This document shows, piece after piece, positions 26,638-36,584 of a DNA stretch of 64,000 nt. The stretch's first letter is position 1, and each line of letters starts with the position of its first letter. Both the position numbers and the translations under genes were made by a program. The DNA comes from Helicobacter_F equorum (GTDB taxonomy: Bacteria; Campylobacterota; Campylobacteria; Campylobacterales; Helicobacteraceae). The notes under the pieces were generated by a model. That model searched no databases. It had not been told where the DNA came from and worked only from the letters and a program-made list of their open reading frames with translations. The stretch is taken from contig NZ_JBHRZM010000002.1 of assembly GCF_042649585.1 (NCBI RefSeq), positions 186,001-250,000 on the forward strand. Reading direction: 5' to 3'.

Positions 26638-27831
26638 TTATAACATATCCTTTTTTAAGTTGGTAGGTTTGTGCCATAGCGTGTGAATGATTTTTATGGC
26701 TATACTAAAGAATATGCCTTCAAAAATCGCCCCAAAAATGCACGAAATATAGAGGGATTGCGAGATAACGCCAAATTTTAATCCCATACTCGCTGTAATG
26801 ACCAAAAATGTAAGAGGCATACAATCACTAAGTGCAAAGAGTAGGGTATTTTTCATACTTTTAAAGAAGCGCAAAAACACAAGCAAAGAGGCACTAATAC
26901 GAATAAGTAGCATACCAACTACAAGATAGAATGCATGTAGGAGAATCCAAGGCGATTCTAAGACACTAGGAATATGTATTGTTGTGCCTACATAGACGAA
27001 AAAAAATGGCACAAAAAAACCAAATCCCATATCATTAAGCTTTTGAGGGAGTGTATGTTTGTATTTAAAATATGTAGAGAGAATAACACCCGCGATAAAT
27101 GCCCCCAAAACTTTTTCTAAATGTAATCCTGTAGTAAGTAAGATAAAGATAAAAAGCAACATAAAGACAAAGCGTAAATCTTGAGAGTTACTATCATCGT
27201 GTGGGAGCAAGAGAAGCTTTAGATTAGGAAACCACCAAAACAAAATATTAGCAAGTTTAAAAATACCTACAATACATACTAAAAATATTGTTAAAATTAG
27301 GAGATTCTCACCCAAGCGCCAATTAAAGCCATAACGATACACACCCTCTAGAGTTACAAGCACAGAGATACTAATTACTTCACCAAGGACACCAATCTTT
27401 AGTGCAAAATTGAGCCAAGGCTTGTTTTTGCCATAATCTCGGATAAGTGCCATAATCATTCCCAAACTCATCACAGGTAATATCGCGATAAAAATCAGTG
27501 GTAATTGCAAGGTTATAACTGCGATAGCAGAGAGACAATATAAACTCACAAAATAAAAAAGCGCCTGATAAAGAAATTTAGAACCCATGGAAAGAAAAGA
27601 TTTTAAATCTACTTCTAGCCCACATAAAAACATTAAAAACAAAAGCCCTATGTCTGCTACAAGCGTAATATAACTATTATGTGAATCTATAAATCCTAAA
27701 TATTGTCCTATAATCCCCAAAAGAATTTCTGTTACAACTATAGGGATTTTTGTGGCAGTGCTTAGTGGTACAGCTATAGTGATGAGAATAGCAATGGTGA
27801 CAAATGGCAAAAGTGGCGTGATAACTTCCAT
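26638..27831 (-). CDS. Cation:proton antiporter (CPA2/Kef-type)
   Basis: Polytopic inner-membrane protein, about 397 residues with roughly 12 hydrophobic segments. The N-terminal VTEILLGIIGQYLGF and DIGLLFLMFLCGLEVDL are hallmarks of the monovalent cation:proton antiporter-2 family; the middle GLHLEKVLGAFIAGVIL repeats the pattern. No cytoplasmic TrkA-N domain is attached. The ATG at 27831 has AGGA six bases upstream and starts right after the purN stop; an upstream ATG would overlap purN. The ion (Na+ or K+) cannot be assigned. Confidence 0.82.
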   Translation of the reverse strand: MEVITPLLPFVTIAILITIAVPLSTATKIPIVVTEILLGIIGQYLGFIDSHNSYITLVADIGLLFLMFLCGLEVDLKSFLSMGSKFLYQALFYFVSLYCLSAIAVITLQLPLIFIAILPVMSLGMIMALIRDYGKNKPWLNFALKIGVLGEVISISVLVTLEGVYRYGFNWRLGENLLILTIFLVCIVGIFKLANILFWWFPNLKLLLLPHDDSNSQDLRFVFMLLFIFILLTTGLHLEKVLGAFIAGVILSTYFKYKHTLPQKLNDMGFGFFVPFFFVYVGTTIHIPSVLESPWILLHAFYLVVGMLLIRISASLLVFLRFFKSMKNTLLFALSDCMPLTFLVITASMGLKFGVISQSLYISCIFGAIFEGIFFSIAIKIIHTLWHKPTNLKKDML

Positions 27832-27832
27832 A

Positions 27833-28432
27833 TCAATTCCTAATGTGTAATCCAAGTATCTCTAAGAGTGCCTGCGGGAAAAGTTTGTATTCTAGTGTGT
27901 GGATTCTAGATTCAAAATCTTGTAGAGATTCACCAGGGATTTTTGGGAGTTTTTCTTGCATGATGATTGTTCCAGAATCTAGCTCTTCACTCACCCAATG
28001 CACACTTACCCCCCCAAAATCTTGGATAGATTCAAAGCTATTCTTGATAGCATGTGCACCTTTGTGATAGGGCAAAAAAGAAGGGTGAATATTAATAGCA
28101 CGTATATGTTGCGTAAATATGGGTGTAAGGATTCGCATAAATCCACTAAGCACGCATAAAGTAGGATCATAACGCCTAATCTCACGCACGAGCAATATGT
28201 CATACTCATGGCGCTCTAAGCCTTTGTGCGAGAGCACAACACAAGGGATATGAAACTCTTGCAGTGCTTGTATACCTTTGGCTTGGGGATTATTACAAAG
28301 TGTGCCAATAATTTCAATGCGACATACACAATTTGCATTATCGACAAACTCACGCAAATGAAGGGTGCGTATGAGGTTTATCATATTGCTCCCTGTGCCA
28401 CTAAAGAGGATAAAAAGTTTAAGTGTTTTCAT
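27833..28432 (-). CDS. purN: Phosphoribosylglycinamide formyltransferase
   Basis: Transfers formyl from 10-formyl-tetrahydrofolate to GAR in purine synthesis. 199 residues. FSGTGSNMINLI at the N-terminus, SGFMRILTP, NIHPSFLPYHKGAHA with the catalytic His, and GGVSVHWVSEELDSG. It overlaps the upstream small gene by four bases (ATGA). A G7 run on the coding strand (28009-28015) is in frame. Confidence 0.9.
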   Translation of the reverse strand: MKTLKLFILFSGTGSNMINLIRTLHLREFVDNANCVCRIEIIGTLCNNPQAKGIQALQEFHIPCVVLSHKGLERHEYDILLVREIRRYDPTLCVLSGFMRILTPIFTQHIRAINIHPSFLPYHKGAHAIKNSFESIQDFGGVSVHWVSEELDSGTIIMQEKLPKIPGESLQDFESRIHTLEYKLFPQALLEILGLHIRN

Positions 28433-28659
28433 GTGAATAAATCTTTGTGTTTTTGGCGTAGAGATTCTATGGTTTCAATCATTTCATCGATACCATATGG
28501 GCTTTCTTCATCGTATTCTACCGAATCTAGAAGCTCTTCATACAGCTCTAATGCATCTTCTAGCTTTTCTTTTTTGACACCTGCATAATACAATGCCACG
28601 CTTAGCGTGTCAATAAGCTGTGCGGCAAGTTCTTGGATTGAGATTTGTGAATCTTTCAT
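28429..28659 (-). CDS. Small conserved hypothetical protein
   Basis: 76 residues, acidic and predicted helical, with heptad-like Leu spacing (LEDALELYEELLDSVEY). I do not recognise a family. It is likely real because the start has AAGGAAT upstream, it overlaps purN by four bases, and it lies 15 bases from the DHH gene on the same strand. No function can be inferred. Confidence 0.7.
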   Translation of the reverse strand: MKDSQISIQELAAQLIDTLSVALYYAGVKKEKLEDALELYEELLDSVEYDEESPYGIDEMIETIESLRQKHKDLFT

Positions 28660-28674
28660 GAAATATTCCTTGTG

Positions 28675-29748
28675 TTATAAAAGTTTTTGAAGAATTTGTT
28701 TTTTGATATCCGCATAGAAAAAACTCTCTCTAAAGCCATCAAGCTTCCCTCCCGCAGCGTTTTTATGCCCACCACCATTAAAGTATTCCTTACTAAGTGC
28801 GCTCACATCACATTTGCCATTTGCACGCAAACTCACATTACCTTTACTATTAATGTCAATGTAGAAATCATATTCAGAATTTGACCGCAAAAAAAGATTT
28901 GCCAATACACTAATACCACCCATACTATAGCTTAAAAACCCTAGTTTGTCTTGAAAATGCAAGGAGCATTCTTGCTTTTTGGTTTCTAAAAGTCTCACTT
29001 GGGCACAAGAAGTGATGTGATCCATTGTTTGTGTCTGTGGATTGCCACCTAGGATTTGCTTTTTGAGACAAAAGAGCGCATTATCAAACTCCACAGCACC
29101 ATTTTTCCTTTCTAAAAAATCTTTGGTAGATTCGATAAGACGGAATTTATAGAATCTATGCTCACTATCAAACATAAAGCGGTTAAGCTCATTACTTGTG
29201 CTAATCATATTCATAGCGACTTTACCAAACTCAAAGTTATATCCATCTTCTAGCCAAATATCTACAGAGTTTGTCATCTCCACAAGATTGTGTAACCAAG
29301 CTTTGTGATTTGGGTTTTTAAGTGGATAGAGCCCCAAAAGCCTTTCCCAAGTGATTTTAGTCGCACAACGCGTAGAATCCAAAAAATACCACGGATATTT
29401 ATTGGCACATTCTTCCCCACTAATATGATGATCTAAAAGCATAAGCGTAAGGTCATAGCCTTGAGATTGCAAGTCTTGGACGCGTTGATGAAGATTGGTA
29501 GCTTCAGTAAGAGTGAGGTTTAAATCCGTGATAAGGATAAGAAAAGTGTGAGATTTTTGGGAGTGAAATTTGGCATTAAGTTTATGCGCTGGATCAGAAG
29601 TAATAGATTCTAAAATCATTTCCAAACGCACCCAAACTTCTTTGCCATAGTTTGCATTAAAAAACTCTATGTCTTCAAAAAATTCTCTAGCGATAAATTG
29701 ACAAGTGTAGCCATCTAAATCTGTGTGTGAGAGATGAAAAACCTTCAT
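28675..29748 (-). CDS. DHH-family phosphoesterase
   Basis: 357 residues. The N-terminal HTDLDGYTCQ and the LLDHHISGEE (DHH) motif supply metal ligands; the C-terminal DHHA1 domain ends in GGGHKNAAGG. Relatives cleave short oligoribonucleotides, cyclic dinucleotide products or polyphosphate; which applies is not visible. It follows flhA on the same strand after eight bases, an order I recall from H. pylori (HP1041-HP1042). Confidence 0.82.
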   Translation of the reverse strand: MKVFHLSHTDLDGYTCQFIAREFFEDIEFFNANYGKEVWVRLEMILESITSDPAHKLNAKFHSQKSHTFLILITDLNLTLTEATNLHQRVQDLQSQGYDLTLMLLDHHISGEECANKYPWYFLDSTRCATKITWERLLGLYPLKNPNHKAWLHNLVEMTNSVDIWLEDGYNFEFGKVAMNMISTSNELNRFMFDSEHRFYKFRLIESTKDFLERKNGAVEFDNALFCLKKQILGGNPQTQTMDHITSCAQVRLLETKKQECSLHFQDKLGFLSYSMGGISVLANLFLRSNSEYDFYIDINSKGNVSLRANGKCDVSALSKEYFNGGGHKNAAGGKLDGFRESFFYADIKKQILQKLL

Positions 29749-29756
29749 AAAAATCC

Positions 29757-31982
29757 TTATAATGTCGTATCAATTTCAGAAAGTAGCTCGTATTTGATAT
29801 GTGTATCAATTTCGGCATTGCTAAGCACCACAACTTTACTAAGCGTATGGAATCTGTGGCGGTATTGTTCTATGAGATTTGAAACTCCTTTGCGGAATCG
29901 ATAATCTACAAGCAATACAGCAGGCACAATACCACGATCGCTTAATTTCTGGGCTTCTGTGCTTATAGCAACACTTAGCGCCTCGGTTTCTTCAGCATTA
30001 AGCAGGAGCATGCGATCTTTGAGTTTGCCAAAGAGGAATTGTTCTACTCGTGCAGAGAAAATCATAGCTTTAAGGATATTATCATCGGATTTGTATAAAT
30101 CTGTGATTGTCCTAGAAAGTCTTGCACGCACTTGTTCTATGAGGGCATCCGTGTCGCTTTGTAATTGCGGATATACATCCACAAGAGTTTCTAAGATTGT
30201 GATCATATCGCGGATAGGCACACCCTCTTTGAGTAAGCTTTGCAGTACTTTTTTAATAGTGCTAAGCGAAATGTTTTGTGCTTCAGATACGATTGTGGGG
30301 TATCGGTTGGAGAGTTTATTCATAAGGGTTTTTACTTCGTCAATCGTGATAAATTCTTCTGCATATTCTTTGATAAGTTCTGTAAGGTGTGTGGTGATCA
30401 CACTTGCGGGATCGATGATGGTATAGCCTTGAATCGCCGCTTCATCTTTTTGAGACATATCGATCCATAACGCGTCCATACCAAAGACTGGCTCTTTGAT
30501 GGCAATCCCTTCGAGATTACCTTTATCCATAACCATGCCCACATCCATTGCAAGCATTTTATCCGGGATCACGCTACCGCTCCCAATAATCACGCTTTTA
30601 AGGATGATATTATAGGTATTTGGATCAAGATTGAGGTTGTCTCTAATGCGCACTTGCGGGATCAAAAATCCATAATCACTTGCTATTTTTTTGCGCATAG
30701 ATCGTATGCGTTCTAGTAAATCACCATTTTGACGCACATCAACAAGCTTGATAAGGCTATATCCGAGATGAATCTCCAAAACTTCTACTTTGAGGGCTTC
30801 ATTAAGCACCGCTTCTTCTTGTTCGCGGATTTCTTCTTCGCTTTTTTGTTCTTTTTGTCTTTTGTGGCGCTCTATATCTTCTGGAGTGCTAGGATTATCT
30901 TGGATAGGGGGTTTTGTTTTGATATTAAAGTATTTATCAAGCCAAGATTCTATAGTATGAAAAAAACTCTTTGAATCTTCTCTACTTGCAAGCCATGCGA
31001 TAAGAAAAAAGAATATTCCCACAAATCCAAGTGAAATAGGAAGTCCCGGCACAAGCGCAAACACACATAGAATAAACCCAACAATAAGTAAAATTTTGGC
31101 ATTACCAATAATTTGCGTGACAATATCACTTGCAAAGCTTGTTTGGCTACTTTTTGCTGCACGTGTTGTGATGATACCTGTGGCTGTAGCGATGATGAGC
31201 GCAGGGATTTGTCCTACCAAACCATCGCCAATGGTAAGGATTGTGAATGTTTGTGCACTTTGAGCAATACTAAGATTGTATTCAAACACCCCAATAAGAA
31301 AACCACCGATGATATTTACAAGCGTGATGATGATAGAAGCGATCGCATCACCTTTGACAAACTTGCTCGCTCCATCCATTGTGCCATAAAAATCCGCTTC
31401 TTGCTGGAGAGATTCTCTTCTTGTGCGTGCTTCTTCTTGAGTGATAAGTCCGGCATTCAAATCCGCATCGATTGCCATTTGCTTACCGGGCATTGCATCA
31501 AGTGTGAATCTCGCTCTTACTTCTGTGACGCGTGTTGAACCATTGGTAATCACGATGAGATTGACAATCACAAGAATACTAAACACAATCACGCCTATGA
31601 CATAGTTTCCTTCTGCAACAAAGCGACCAAAGGCATTAATAATGCTACTGACATTATTTGCACCATTATGTCCTTCAGAGAGAATCATGCGCGTGGTGGC
31701 GACATTGAGTGCGAGGCGATAGAGGGTTACGATAAGTAATATTGTAGGAAATGCCGAAAATTCGGTGGGTCTATCAATGTAAAGTGCCATAAGAATGATA
31801 AGCACTGAAAGCGCTAAAGAAATACTTAGTAAAAAATCAAGCACATAGCTAGGTAATGGCACAATAATGATCGCCATAATGACAATCACAAAAAGCACGA
31901 CACTCAAGTCTTTTGAACCCGTAAGTGTGCGCATAAAAGGCATAATTTTTTGCGATAAGATTCTTTGTATAGTATCTGCCAA
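29757..31982 (-). CDS. flhA: Flagellar biosynthesis protein FlhA
   Basis: Export-gate subunit of the flagellar type III secretion system; also needed for flagellar gene expression through FlgSR in H. pylori. 741 residues: about eight membrane segments in the first 340 residues, including the conserved FHIPEP-family loop (TRFTLDAMPGKQMAIDADL without its first residue as I read RARFTLDAMPGKQ), then the cytoplasmic FlhA-C domain. The start is a TTG at 31982 with AAAGGG upstream; the length then matches H. pylori FlhA. The next ATG would drop 13 residues. Confidence 0.94.
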   Translation of the reverse strand: MADTIQRILSQKIMPFMRTLTGSKDLSVVLFVIVIMAIIIVPLPSYVLDFLLSISLALSVLIILMALYIDRPTEFSAFPTILLIVTLYRLALNVATTRMILSEGHNGANNVSSIINAFGRFVAEGNYVIGVIVFSILVIVNLIVITNGSTRVTEVRARFTLDAMPGKQMAIDADLNAGLITQEEARTRRESLQQEADFYGTMDGASKFVKGDAIASIIITLVNIIGGFLIGVFEYNLSIAQSAQTFTILTIGDGLVGQIPALIIATATGIITTRAAKSSQTSFASDIVTQIIGNAKILLIVGFILCVFALVPGLPISLGFVGIFFFLIAWLASREDSKSFFHTIESWLDKYFNIKTKPPIQDNPSTPEDIERHKRQKEQKSEEEIREQEEAVLNEALKVEVLEIHLGYSLIKLVDVRQNGDLLERIRSMRKKIASDYGFLIPQVRIRDNLNLDPNTYNIILKSVIIGSGSVIPDKMLAMDVGMVMDKGNLEGIAIKEPVFGMDALWIDMSQKDEAAIQGYTIIDPASVITTHLTELIKEYAEEFITIDEVKTLMNKLSNRYPTIVSEAQNISLSTIKKVLQSLLKEGVPIRDMITILETLVDVYPQLQSDTDALIEQVRARLSRTITDLYKSDDNILKAMIFSARVEQFLFGKLKDRMLLLNAEETEALSVAISTEAQKLSDRGIVPAVLLVDYRFRKGVSNLIEQYRHRFHTLSKVVVLSNAEIDTHIKYELLSEIDTTL

Positions 31983-32050
31983 ATTTACCCTTTAGGAATA
32001 CTGCAAATTTCTTTATGCTAGGATTGTAACGAGATTCATGTAAAACTTTG

Positions 32051-32842
32051 CTAAGTAAGCGCAAAAGTCTGTATTTGTTTGTCTTTAAACGCACACATAT
32101 GCGTGTAACCAAGCTCTAACGCAAGATTTTTACAAATCTCATAACCTGCACCTACTTGCTCTAAGCTATGTGCATCTGATGAAAAAGTGATAGGGATTTG
32201 CATATCTTTTGCCATTTCTAGGATATGTCGTGATGGGTATTGTTCTGCGCAAGGCTTACGCAATCCTGCACTATTAATTTCTAACGCACATTTATTATCT
32301 TTGATAGATTCCAGAGTTGCTTGAAGTTTGTGGTGCAGGGTAGAAGGTGGTGGATTATTAAAAACCTTCAATAAGTCAAAATGTGCAATAATTTGAAATA
32401 GCCCGCTTTGTGCCATTGCCGTAATAGAATCTAAATACTCACTCCAACATTGTGTCATATCTGTGTGCTTGTAGCGTCCGATAAATTCAGGATTATCAAA
32501 CCCCCAATCATTTAAAAAATGCACAGAACCTATAAGGTAATCTACCTCGGCATTTCGCACTTGAGATTCTATGAGATTTTCTTTGCCTTTGATAAAATCT
32601 ACTTCTAAGCCTATACGTATATCAATGCGTGTTTTGTAGGATTGACGCAAGGATTGTAGGGTCTCAAAATACTCTGGAAGTTGTGCCAAAGACATACGAT
32701 ATTTGATGTCAAACGCCATAGGTGCGTGGCAAGAGAAACCATAAACATCGATCCCAAGAGCAATCGCCTTTTGTATGTATTCCTCTGGTGTGCCTGTAGC
32801 GTGTTGGCATAAAGGTGTGTGATTGTGTAAATCAATACGCAT
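32051..32842 (-). CDS. hisJ: Histidinol-phosphatase, PHP type
   Basis: Removes phosphate from histidinol phosphate in histidine synthesis. 263 residues. PHP-domain metal ligands are seen in DLHNHTPLCQHA, GLEVDF, IGSVHFL, IIAHFDLLK and SSDAHSLEQVG. H. pylori lacks histidine biosynthesis, so this gene points away from a gastric species. Its ATG shares a base with the menG stop (TAATG). Confidence 0.85.
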   Translation of the reverse strand: MRIDLHNHTPLCQHATGTPEEYIQKAIALGIDVYGFSCHAPMAFDIKYRMSLAQLPEYFETLQSLRQSYKTRIDIRIGLEVDFIKGKENLIESQVRNAEVDYLIGSVHFLNDWGFDNPEFIGRYKHTDMTQCWSEYLDSITAMAQSGLFQIIAHFDLLKVFNNPPPSTLHHKLQATLESIKDNKCALEINSAGLRKPCAEQYPSRHILEMAKDMQIPITFSSDAHSLEQVGAGYEICKNLALELGYTHMCAFKDKQIQTFALT

Positions 32843-33564
32843 TAAGCTTTTACCCCTACATAGAGCGTGGCGACATTGGCACTATAGCCTTTAAGGAGAA
32901 GTGTGCGTATGCCTTGTGCTTGCATAAGTATTTCTAGTTCATTTGCGCTTACAAAATTCTGCATAGATTGCGGTAGATATTGATATGCTTTGAGATTGGT
33001 AGAAATAATCCCGCCTATAAATGGAAGAATCTTGGTTGTGTAAAAACTCATACATTTTTGGAGTAGGGTTGTGTTTTGTGGTTTGAAAAATTCTAAAATT
33101 ACCACGATACCATTTAGTTTTAACACACGTACAAACTCATCAAGTGCTTGTTCGTATTCCAAAACATTACGCAGTCCAAAGGCTATAGAGAGAATATCAA
33201 TGCTTTGATTTGCAAAGGGGAGTTTTTTTGCTTCGCCCTTAAGTAATTTTATGTTTGTATCAAGATTGTGCAGCTTTTCTTGTGCAACTTTTAGCATTTC
33301 CTCGGAAGGATCATATCCATAAATTTGCTCTATGTGTGTATCTTTTGGGGCATTATGAATCCAAGAAGTAATCATATCGCCACTTCCACAAGCTATATCA
33401 GCTATGACGATGTTACGTCGTGTTTTTAATTCCAAAAATGCGAGACGACACGCCTCCTTGCGCCATGCCTTATCAATCCCAAAACTCATAGCACGATTTG
33501 CTAAATCATATTTTGGTGCAATCGCATTAAACATATCAATGATTTGTGTTTGTTTATCTTGCAT
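32842..33564 (-). CDS. menG: Demethylmenaquinone methyltransferase (UbiE/MenG)
   Basis: SAM-dependent C-methylation of demethylmenaquinone, the final step of menaquinone synthesis. 240 residues. FNAIAPKYDLANRAMSFG is the family start, IADIACGSGDM is the SAM-binding loop, and FGLRNV with LEFFKPQN follow. It lies three bases after argH; together with mqnP (44.4 kb) it belongs to menaquinone assembly. Confidence 0.92.
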   Translation of the reverse strand: MQDKQTQIIDMFNAIAPKYDLANRAMSFGIDKAWRKEACRLAFLELKTRRNIVIADIACGSGDMITSWIHNAPKDTHIEQIYGYDPSEEMLKVAQEKLHNLDTNIKLLKGEAKKLPFANQSIDILSIAFGLRNVLEYEQALDEFVRVLKLNGIVVILEFFKPQNTTLLQKCMSFYTTKILPFIGGIISTNLKAYQYLPQSMQNFVSANELEILMQAQGIRTLLLKGYSANVATLYVGVKA

Positions 33565-33566
33565 AG

Positions 33567-34964
33567 TTACTCCATAGCGCTTTTTGCCTGTGTGATAAAG
33601 GCTTTTAAACTTACAATTTGCGCAAGTGTTTGCACACTTGCTGTGCCACCTAGAGAATTGCGTGCTTCCATACTAGATTCTATGTCAAGCACTGCACTTG
33701 CACCATCTTTTATTCGAGAATCTATACTTTGGAGCTCTTGTTGCGTGAGTGTGCTTATATCCACACCTTTTTTTTCTGCATATGCCACGACTTTACCTGT
33801 GATATGGTGAGAATCTCTGAATGGTATCCCGCATTTGCGCACCAAAAAATCCGCTAAATCTGTAGCACTTAAATGCCCTTTGGTAGCCATTTTTCGCATA
33901 TTGTGTGTATGAAAGGTTGCTGTGTCTAGGCATTCTTTTAGGATTTGGAGTGAAATTTTGGCAGTATGCACACTATCAAAGACATTTTCTTTGTCTTCTT
34001 GTGTGTCTTTGTTATATGCAAGAGGGAGAGATTTCATCACACTTAAAAGTGCCATTAGATTTCCAAAACTTCTCCCACTTTTCCCACGCAAAAGTTCTGG
34101 GACATCGGGATTTTTCTTTTGTGGCATAATCGAACTACCCGTGCTATATGCATCGCTAAGTGTGATAAAGCCAAATTCCACACTACTCCAAAGCACGAGT
34201 TCCTCACTTATACGCGAAATGTGCATCATAAGCATAGCAATATCATAGAGTAAATCAAGTGCAAAGTCTCTATCACTTACAGAATCCATGGCATTAAGTG
34301 TGGGCGCACTAAACCCTAATTCCTTGGCGACAAATTCTCTATCGTTGCCATAAGGCGTACCTGCGAGTGCACCAGATCCTAGAGGAGAGAAATTGTTGCG
34401 TATAAAACTATCTTGGAATCGCTGCACATCTCGTTGCAGTGAGCAACACCACGCTACAATATGAAATGCGAGGCTGACAGGTTGGGCGTGTTGGAGATGT
34501 GTCATACCGGGCATAATAGTGTGTGTATGGTCTTTGGCAATCGTAAGGAGGGTTTCCATGAGTGCCAATATAGAATGCGTAAGGGATTTATTAGCTCTAA
34601 GACTAAAGAGACGAAAATCGAGTGCTACTTGATCGTTTCTGCTGCGTGCGGTATGGAGTTTTTTGCCACTTTCACCGATGAGTTGTGTGAGTTTGGATTC
34701 TATTGCCATATGGATATCTTCATCGCTGTTGCTAAAGACAAATTCTCCAGATTCAATCATAGTAGCGATTGTGTCTAAGCCACTCATAATTGAGTTTAAT
34801 TCATCTTGCGTTAAAATCCCTATGTTTTTTAGCATTTTGGCATGTGCTCTTGATCCTTGTATATCTTCACGCCACATTTGCCAATCAAATCCAATAGAGG
34901 CGTTGAAGTCTTCAAGCAACTTACTAGATTCACTCTCAAAACGCCCACCCCATAGTTTTGCCAT
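33567..34964 (-). CDS. argH: Argininosuccinate lyase
   Basis: Last step of arginine synthesis, splitting argininosuccinate to arginine and fumarate. About 465 residues. Opens MAKLWGGRF; the catalytic Ser loop is in GSSIMPQKKNPD; THLQHAQPVS is also conserved. The ATG at 34964 follows AGGGG. H. pylori lacks a complete arginine pathway, so this is another hint at an enterohepatic-type species. Confidence 0.95.
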   Translation of the reverse strand: MAKLWGGRFESESSKLLEDFNASIGFDWQMWREDIQGSRAHAKMLKNIGILTQDELNSIMSGLDTIATMIESGEFVFSNSDEDIHMAIESKLTQLIGESGKKLHTARSRNDQVALDFRLFSLRANKSLTHSILALMETLLTIAKDHTHTIMPGMTHLQHAQPVSLAFHIVAWCCSLQRDVQRFQDSFIRNNFSPLGSGALAGTPYGNDREFVAKELGFSAPTLNAMDSVSDRDFALDLLYDIAMLMMHISRISEELVLWSSVEFGFITLSDAYSTGSSIMPQKKNPDVPELLRGKSGRSFGNLMALLSVMKSLPLAYNKDTQEDKENVFDSVHTAKISLQILKECLDTATFHTHNMRKMATKGHLSATDLADFLVRKCGIPFRDSHHITGKVVAYAEKKGVDISTLTQQELQSIDSRIKDGASAVLDIESSMEARNSLGGTASVQTLAQIVSLKAFITQAKSAME

Positions 34965-34972
34965 GCACACCC

Positions 34973-35419
34973 CTAAAATGGTTTGATGACTACAAAAATC
35001 ACGATTGCTATAAGACAGAGTGTGGGAAATTCATTAAAGATTCTAAAAAATTTGCCACTTTTTTGACAACTGCCATTGCCTAACGTTTTGATGAAGTATC
35101 CACACAAAAAGTGATATATCACAAGAAACACTACAAATAAAAGCTTAGCATGAAACCACCCACCATTGGTAAAAATACTCGTATTTGCAAGTATGAGTGT
35201 CACGCCACTAAAGATTGTCACTACAAATGCAGGCATACCTATATAAGCATAAAGGCGTTGTTCTTGCAATTTTACAATTGTAATAAAATCTTTGTTATCT
35301 CGATTTTGGGCGTGATACATAAAAAGCCTAGGAAGATAAAACAACATCGCCATCCAAGAAATAAGCGCAAGAAGATGCAAAACTTTAAATTCCAAATAGT
35401 ATGTGCTAAAAAACTCCAT
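34973..35419 (-). CDS. hemJ: Protoporphyrinogen IX oxidase HemJ
   Basis: Membrane protoporphyrinogen oxidase of heme synthesis (UPF0093). 148 residues from the ATG at 35419, which has AAGGAG seven bases upstream; the longer frame is unlikely. Four or five membrane segments; the conserved His in FKVLHLLALISWM and the YLPRLFMYH segment match the family. Eight bases before argH. Confidence 0.88.
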   Translation of the reverse strand: MEFFSTYYLEFKVLHLLALISWMAMLFYLPRLFMYHAQNRDNKDFITIVKLQEQRLYAYIGMPAFVVTIFSGVTLILANTSIFTNGGWFHAKLLFVVFLVIYHFLCGYFIKTLGNGSCQKSGKFFRIFNEFPTLCLIAIVIFVVIKPF

Positions 35420-35445
35420 AAATAAACTCCTTAATAAATGCGTGA

Positions 35446-36084
35446 TTATAGCGTATTTTTTAATGTATCTAGTGCTTTTTGCGTCCCAGAACACAAAATT
35501 TCTATGCTAGATTCTGTAAAGTTTTGTTTTAAGAGTGTGATATCAAGATTTTTAGCAAGATATTGTAATTTTGAAAACTGCGTGTAAGGAATGCAGAGGG
35601 TAAGAGTGTGTTTTTGGATAAAAGGCATGAGGGTTTGCGTGGTTTTAGCATTATGGATTGCTGCGTGTGTCGTAGCAGTGTAGGCTCTTACTAATCCTCC
35701 TATTCCAAGCAATGTGCCACCAAAATATCGCACAACTACACAACCCACATTTACAAGGCATTCGCCCTTTAGGACATTTAGACAAGGCACGCCTGAGCTA
35801 CCTTTTGGCTCTCCATCATCACTAGAAGATTCTATGATACTAGTTTCTGTGTTCTCACTTTCAGTATATGCAAAAGCTCGCATAGCACTTACAAAATGCA
35901 CAGCCTTAGTATGCTTGGGTTTGAGTGCTTGTATATAATTTTGCAAGATAAGTTTTGGCGTTGGCGCGTGTATATCACATTCTATAGGAAAGATAAAGGC
36001 TAAAAATTTTGATCCCTTAGATTCAAAAATGCCCTCTGCATCTTGTGTGAGGGTAAAGTGTTGTTTGGTGGAGAGATTTTGCAT
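35446..36084 (-). CDS. YigZ/IMPACT-family protein
   Basis: About 212 residues from the ATG at 36084, just after the stop of the upstream lipoprotein gene. The family signature SSDDGEPKGSSGVPCLNVL lies near residue 75, with VVRYFGGTLLGIGGLVRAY following. Members are proposed to act in translation or stress control. Function here is unproven. Confidence 0.85.
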   Translation of the reverse strand: MQNLSTKQHFTLTQDAEGIFESKGSKFLAFIFPIECDIHAPTPKLILQNYIQALKPKHTKAVHFVSAMRAFAYTESENTETSIIESSSDDGEPKGSSGVPCLNVLKGECLVNVGCVVVRYFGGTLLGIGGLVRAYTATTHAAIHNAKTTQTLMPFIQKHTLTLCIPYTQFSKLQYLAKNLDITLLKQNFTESSIEILCSGTQKALDTLKNTL

Positions 36085-36088
36085 GCGT

Positions 36089-36574
36089 TTAGGGTATGAG
36101 AAAATAGGCTTTGAATCTACTGGCGAGGATAAGCATGTTTTGGGAAACTTTGCTGTCGTATAAATCTGGATTTGTAATTTGTCCATAGGTGCTTAAGCGA
36201 TCTTTGTATTCTTGTAGCGTGATGATGTCGTATTCTCCTTCAAGGCTACGCAAAAATGCAAACTCATAATCCATCACTTCTTGAGATTCACAAAGTTTAC
36301 GCGTAAAGGTGCGCTTGGTGATAATAAGTTTATTTTGCTCCACTTGTATGTTAGCCGTGTAGTTATTGCACCCAGTATTGCCATAGATTCTGTTTTGTTG
36401 CGTGTCAAAAATCATAGTGGCATTTTGTGGTGCAAAAAGCACTTTGGTATCAATACTTAGGCGATAAGCTTTCCATTCTTTATCTGATAGAGTTTTTGGT
36501 TTGACGCTTGTAGAACACGCCCAAAAAAAACATACATACATTATTGCACAAACACAGATACTAAGATATTTCAT
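36089..36574 (-). CDS. META/HslJ-domain lipoprotein
   Basis: 161 residues: an N-terminal signal ending in FFWAC (probable lipidated Cys at about residue 20) and a META domain with GNTGCNNYTA and TRKLCESQEVMDYEFAFLRSL. Family members are envelope or heat-induced proteins linked to motility or drug resistance, function unclear. It lies between murI and yigZ on the same strand. Confidence 0.8.
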   Translation of the reverse strand: MKYLSICVCAIMYVCFFWACSTSVKPKTLSDKEWKAYRLSIDTKVLFAPQNATMIFDTQQNRIYGNTGCNNYTANIQVEQNKLIITKRTFTRKLCESQEVMDYEFAFLRSLEGEYDIITLQEYKDRLSTYGQITNPDLYDSKVSQNMLILASRFKAYFLIP

Positions 36575-36584
36575 CTACATACTT

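Noticed and set aside
28009..28015. C7 run (G7 in coding strand) inside purN as a fourth phase-variable tract
   Set aside because: The frame is intact across it and seven bases is below the length at which frequent slippage is expected; purN is a housekeeping gene.
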